NCBI GenBank assembly: GCA_963921935.1
Contig: OY998175.1
Coordinates: 208,770,655-208,834,654, forward strand
Length of the DNA stretch: 64,000 nucleotides
Direction: 5' to 3'
Source of the DNA: Galeruca laticollis
Lineage: Eukaryota > Arthropoda > Insecta > Coleoptera > Chrysomelidae
Within the stretch, counting starts at the first letter, position 1. Each line of letters opens with the position of its first letter. The notes below the pieces were generated by a model that saw only the letters and a program-made list of their open reading frames with translations, was not told the origin of the DNA and did not search any database. A program made the position numbers and the translations under genes. Shown here piece after piece: positions 59,240 through 64,000 of this stretch.

Positions 59240-60850
59240 AAATATACAGTATGCTAAATACGGTAGTTTTGTTTGAATAAATAAATTAATTATACCTGGC
59301 TTTTTAAACTAAATAAGTAAATAACACGTAGAAAGGAAACATAGTTTCAGATGATATTTGGAATTGAGGAGATGATTTAAAAAAATAAAAGTCAAATATT
59401 TGATCACTAACATGATGAAGAAAAAAGAAACTTACAGATAATTGATTTCGCAAAGTAAAAAACGGTTGTCAATTTTTTCGTGTTTAAAAAGAGACATAGT
59501 GAATCATTGAAATCGAAAACTGAGAAGAGTAGAGAGATAATATTTCCCTACAGTACTATTCCCTTATTGCCTACTGACATATGTTTGATTTTGCTGGATG
59601 CCACGGGAATGTGACGGCTTTCCTTTTATTATACTTTCCGTATGGATTGATGTATACATATAAGGTAATTCGATATGTTGTGTATGTCTTATCGTTTTCT
59701 GTCTATATACCTTTTACAGGCCTGATGATGGCTCAGTGAGCCGAAACTAGTTGCACCTCCATATTTTATTATTATATGTTGTAGTACGGATTTTGAGTTT
59801 TATTTATTGCTCTATCCCAATTTGGTGGAAAGACGTTCAAAAAATATAACAGGTACCGTAACAAATCTTATTAGAGATCTCTGAAATCTGTTTGGCATAT
59901 ATAATATTTCTCCCTAAGTTGGAATCGTATGGAAAACTTTTTTATTATTAATTTTAGGAAAAACGATTATTCTTCATAAAAAGCTCTGCATTAAAATTCA
60001 ATCATCAAATATCAAAAATTTTAGTCGGATACGAGGTTTGTCAAAAAATATGAGTTTTTCCCAAGAGTAAAGTACCTTTGGGTCAATTCAACTGGGGCGC
60101 CCCTTATTTTTGTGAAAACTTTTAGACGAACCACCCCATCTCCACTGTGGTCTAGCCGAGAGCCCGAAAATACTTTTCTATTCATAATCTCATACTTGGT
60201 CTGGCATGTCGAAATCCAGTAAATGTTCGAGATTATTTCTATAGTGTAAAGCAAGAGGTTACACCTGAAATATTTTCTAATAAAGCATTAAAGAAGTGTT
60301 GTTTAATTTTGAAATTAAATAAGAAAAATTGGTTCTTTTTTGTTTAATTTTTTAATATAGTATTAGAAATGATCTTTGCCTAAATAATGACTAGCACTTT
60401 GAAGTTAATCTGTAGTATTTTTTGCCACTAATTAAGGTAGTAAACTATAATTTTATAAGGAAGAATATCCAATATCACGTATAAAATCAAATTTTAAGTT
60501 TCATACCACATATGGAACTCTAAAATATATAAACACTATCATACAAAAAAACTTATTTTCAATGTTAACAACCTAAAACTTGATATATAAATATGCCGAA
60601 ATTACACGTTAAAATATAGACATGAGAAAAAACATTACTTTTTTGTCATCCTGTAAAATTCCTATTTCTTCACCTATGTAGTATTAGAATTAAGTATCGT
60701 ATGTACAGGATGTTCTTTTTTGATATTATATCAATTAGAGCTCTGTCACCCTCCTTTCTTGACATTTGAAGATATTTTGTCGTCGTAGTACTCTGAATAT
60801 CCTCCATAGGAAACCCCCTTATCATTATAAAGATGATTATGTTCACTTAC
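59240..60850. other. Intronic or intergenic DNA, no gene recognised
   Basis: Lies 3' of the T-box exon on the minus strand. It holds the hammerhead-like motif at 59722-59746. The frame at 60021-60254 has no domain. No further T-box exon was seen. Confidence 0.35.
59722..59746 (+). other. Hammerhead-ribozyme-like core motif
   Basis: CTGATGA, a stem GGCTC/GAGCC with AGT loop, then GAAAC: the invariant catalytic core and stem II of a hammerhead. Downstream TAGTA could pair for a short stem III, but the bases that should form stem I do not pair, so a working ribozyme is doubtful. Confidence 0.35.
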
Positions 60851-61157
60851 CTTCCAGTCTTTGTAATAATCATTTCAGTCCCCAACTCGTTGAACTTGTC
60901 CCATAAATCCTTCGTCTCTAGGTGACAGGTGACATTTTTTAAATCATCGCTAGTACACCGTTCTTGTAAAAGCGGATTTCGAGTCGGTGACCGCCTCCCG
61001 CTCGATTGCGACGCAGTAGTCACTCCCGATTCTGAAGTTGACGAAACGTCTACGGGCGAATCACGGCCGCTCTCATTGTCCGCATTCACTATGGTACAAT
61101 CCAATCCCATTGGTTCTGGAGTAGATGGTACTGAGGAAGATGTGTCAACGAATTTCT
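60851..61157 (-). CDS. mid: T-box transcription factor exon, midline/H15 (Tbx20) type
   Basis: An internal coding exon on the minus strand, bounded by a TTCTGTTCCAG acceptor (exon start 61157) and a GTAAGT donor (exon end 60851). The first two thirds are a serine/threonine/proline-rich N-terminal region (STPEPMGLDCTIVNADNESG, SESGVTTASQSSGRRSPTRN). The last 27 codons enter the T-box: VTCHLETKDLWDKFNELGTE then MIITKTGR. That matches Tbx20/midline (LETKELWDKFHELGTEMIITK) better than other T-box classes, which have LEMKALWDEF. T-box proteins bind DNA; midline and H15 act in insect heart, nervous-system and segment patterning. The exon has no stop and is richer in GC than its surroundings, as expected of a conserved host gene. 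Neighbouring exons lie outside or were not recognised; midline versus H15 is not resolved. Confidence 0.85.
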
Positions 61158-61999
61158 CTGGAACAGAAAACAAAATATTAGATTGATATTGTTAAGTTAA
61201 ACATACATGAACGCTGGTATTATTTTAATTACGTTTTTAGAATATTTTTTTGAACGATCTGGAAGCAAAAGTAAGCTGTCGAGTAGGGTAAACCACCCAG
61301 TGATTGGCCTCCCATTCTATTAAGTATATTTCAAAGCCCATTTTATTTCACCAACCCACATAATATAAACGACATCTTACGCTTTTGATAGGTAATAGAT
61401 CCAAATTGTTTGAAAATATGTTACTTTTACTTATTTGTTAGTAAATTGTGCAAAATTAATTAATCAGTTCTATGGATAACACAAGCTACTCATTGGCCAC
61501 ACTTACTCAACGATTGTCCTCCGCAATTCCAATTATTGGCCACAGAATGCAGGCAACCAAGGAAAAATAAATTGGTGTTGTTTTTCATTTAGAATAAAAT
61601 TTATTTCACTAAAATACAAAAATAATATATGGGTAGGTAGGTATGTATATAATATATTAGTTACTTCCAAATAAAACGCAGCTTAACAATAGTTTCACGC
61701 AGCTTAACAATAGTTTCAAAAATAACTGGGTTTAGAAACAAAGATTTTTCATTCATAATATTTGAACGTAGGTACGTACCTACCTACATTTTTGACTCTT
61801 TAAACAAGTTTGACACGTAAATATAGTAGAATTCAATTTGTGCAAGTTTAACAGTTCAATACACGAGCCATGGTAAACACGCCTAAATAAATTAAATTTT
61901 ACTCCAAAGTTTTGATTACTCAAATTTCTAGTGCAAGACAAACATAACCCGCCGAATAATCTCTGGTTTGTGAAACGAAAAGCAGATTTGACTTCTGAA
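61158..61999. other. Probable intron of the T-box gene, no other feature
   Basis: Directly upstream of the T-box exon on the minus strand. AT-rich, with a short direct repeat (CGCAGCTTAACAATAGTTTCA, two copies around 61678-61718) and TAGGTAGGTA/TACCTACCTA motifs. Confidence 0.35.
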
Positions 62000-64000
62000 T
62001 TATTGTTCTCACAGAATATTTTTCCCCGCGTCTAGCCCATTTTGGTGTGCTTCCTTATCATAATTGGCCACAATCTTTTCAGATGCCCTTTCTGCTTCTG
62101 ATAAAATCTCACTTTTTTTCATAACTATTCGTGTAGTCTGGAGAGTTATTTTGATTTTCTTTTTCACAATGTGCAGAATTTTCCTCCGACATTTGTTCAT
62201 CAACCTCTGATAGGATCCTCATCGGATTTTCTCTGTTATTTTCTTCACAGACGTTTGACACATCGTTTTGGTTATCATATATCACGCAGTCTATCAAACT
62301 CTTGTCTAAATTGTTTTGAATCATTTCCGCTTCAATTTTTTCTTTCCTTATTTTCTCAGCACTCTTTTGTTCCAGCGTTTTTTCACATGAGAATTTAGAG
62401 ACCTCTGTCTATATTTTAAGTTTGTTTGGGCAGACATTAGAAGTTGCCTTCTTTTTGATATTCTTGGTATTTTTAGTATGTTCAGCCTTCTTTTTCTCAT
62501 TTTGTTTTTCAAGTCTCAACATTTTTCTCTCTTCCTTTACAAGCAGTTTCCCTTTTTTTGTTTCCTCTTCTTCTGCTTTTCTCTTAAGTCATTGGGTAGA
62601 CGCAATCGCAAAAGGCATTTCTTCACTTGCTCTTTTAACTTTTCTAATAGGTGTTTCAGCGTACCATAATGTTTTGTCTTGAGAAATTGAACAATCTTAA
62701 TCTGTTTCGTTTGTTTTTACAACTGTTTCAGAATCCTTTTTTAAACTTTCTTGATTTCCGCTCTCGACATCGTGACTTGTGTATCCGTTTCACTTATTGG
62801 AGGGTCTAGAGTATCAGGCTGATATACAGTAGTTTCATCTGTCAGAAACAGAATGGGAATTTCATTTATATTAATCAAATTCCAGTTACTTTCCTCGTTA
62901 GTTGGAACTTCTTTTAACTCTTCAATTATAATATTTTCTGTTAACGGTTGAGTGGATTTGCAATATTTAAAAATCTCATTATGTTCCTTTTTTAGTGGGG
63001 CAAAATTTTCCCACAGCTTATAAAGAAGACATTGCTTATTTGGATCATTCTCATACTCCTGTTCATGCAAGGTGAATTCATCCATTAACTCAGATCCCAC
63101 AATATTTGCGAAATCTTTGTAGCTCAAATATGTACTATCACGATTTTCACTAGTTGCATGAGGCGCTTTATTTTGACCACAAAGACATTTAGAAAAATCT
63201 AAGGCCTCTGGATTCCAGAGTCCAGAAGCTCGAAATCCGTTTTTAATTGTTTCAATTTTAGCAGAGCGTTCTACAGCCAGTTTTAGAACAGGAGCGAAAT
63301 GCTCCTTGGTCAAAGTTTCCAGCGGATGAGTTCTTCTCCACTCGATAACCGCTTTTTCCCACCCATTTTTTATCGACTTGAATGCTGCAACATCCGCGGG
63401 TTACATGATTAGCGTAGCATTGGGGTATAGACAAACCACAATTATCTGAAGTTTTACACATAAAGAACTAAGTTTGTATGAGAGAAGTGTACTGTGACCG
63501 TCTAGGAAGAGAGTTACAGGGAAAATCGTACCTATATTCTTTAAATAAGGATGTAAGACATTTTCTATATTGTCACTCATAACGTCAATTTTCATCCAGT
63601 CTGTATCTGAAAGGGGAGCCTTTTAATGGATATACGATCATTCGTGGCGTTTCCTGACCAGAAGCCATAAAAGTCAACATTACTGTTAGGTTGGCCTTGG
63701 AAGAAGCATGCTCTACCTCATAAACATTTCATGCTCCTCTTGGAGCGAGTACTTTGTTGTTCTTAGGGCATAGATGGAAACATGTTTCATTTGCGTTCAT
63801 TACTCTAGTTGGATCGTCCAAAATTTCTCTAAATCCTTTTGATGTTAAGTAATCTTCTATTTCCTCAAACCATTTTGTAATATTTGACTCTGATACGTTG
63901 GCACTTGCTGATGTCACAGCTTCTGACGTACGTTCCGTAACTTCTGCATTCCTTCGAAGAAAAGCTCGATACCATGTCTCGCCAGGGCGATTGTTAACAA
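62000..64000 (-). pseudogene. Pogo/Tigger (jerky-like) DDE transposase, N-terminus beyond window
   Basis: Reading from the right edge: RPGETWYRAFLRRNAEVTER (end of the CENP-B-type DNA-binding part), ASANVSESNITKWFEEIEDY, then the DDE_1 domain: RVMNANETCFHLCPKNNKVL (63830-63740), KIDVMSDNIENVLHPYLKNI, TLFLDGHSTLLSYKLSSLCV (second Asp, near 63500), CLYPNATLIM, a TAA at about 63402, PADVAAFKS (third Asp). Next come IETIKNGFRASGLWNPEALD and a long acidic and lysine-rich coiled tail (KKGKLLVKEERKMLRLEKQN, EMIQNNLDKSLIDCV) down to about 62000. The first catalytic Asp is Asn (NANET instead of NADET). Stops near 63730, 63402, 62590 and 62410 confirm decay. It lies in the same orientation as the T-box exon, possibly in its upstream intron. 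Confidence 0.85.

Noticed and set aside
60021..60254. 77-codon minus-strand frame near the T-box exon considered as a further exon
   Set aside because: The translation shows no T-box similarity and no fitting splice acceptor was seen.

Overview
The window looks like a piece of a large, AT-rich insect nuclear genome. Evidence: spliced genes with GT-AG introns, a T-box exon of the Tbx20/midline type, and a dense crowd of arthropod-type mobile elements (Penelope-like, Gypsy, copia, RTE/Jockey-type non-LTR, Tc1/mariner, pogo/Tigger, PIF/Harbinger-like MITEs, a KRBA2/Ginger-like element). No bacterial-type operons, tRNA, rRNA or CRISPR were seen. The order of insect cannot be fixed from the sequence; a beetle or a hemipteran would fit.

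Two pieces may be host genes. At the left edge (81-540, minus) two exons encode a MADF (Adf-1-type) DNA-binding domain. Near the right edge (60851-61157, minus) one exon carries the start of a T-box domain resembling midline/H15 (Tbx20). The following T-box exons were not found in the 60 kb to the left, so much of the window may be intron or intergenic DNA filled by transposons.

Layout: 0.6-1.8 kb, small TIR elements. 2.4-5.8 kb, a decayed non-LTR retrotransposon butted against a decayed KRBA2/Ginger-like integrase element. 6.3-10.6 kb, a three-level nest: a DDE transposase gene (B) split by a 3.4 kb relative (A) with 765 bp inverted repeats, itself split by a 478 bp MITE. 12.7-13.2 kb, a MITE. 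15.2-18.1 kb, a TIR-bounded element coding for a FEN/PIN-like nuclease with a CXC cysteine cluster. 18.7-21.3 kb, the longest of four Penelope-like copies (others at 26.2, 35.1 and 58.1 kb). 28.1-28.8 kb, a mariner-type element holding copia DNA. 37.2-38.9 kb, an intron-containing Tc1-like transposase pseudogene. 41.5-45.0 kb, two back-to-back giant palindromes. 46.6-50.9 kb, a complete-ended Gypsy element on the minus strand that lost PR/RT/RNase H but kept a SAP-containing gag and a downstream macrodomain plus CCCH zinc-finger frame. 52.8-56.0 kb, Jockey-like RT and a Gypsy integrase between inverted repeats. 62-64 kb, a pogo/Tigger transposase running off the right edge.

Almost every coding region here is a decayed transposon gene with stops or frameshifts. 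The two most unusual cargoes are the macrodomain-CCCH frame in the Gypsy element and the nuclease-CXC protein as the only gene of a TIR element.
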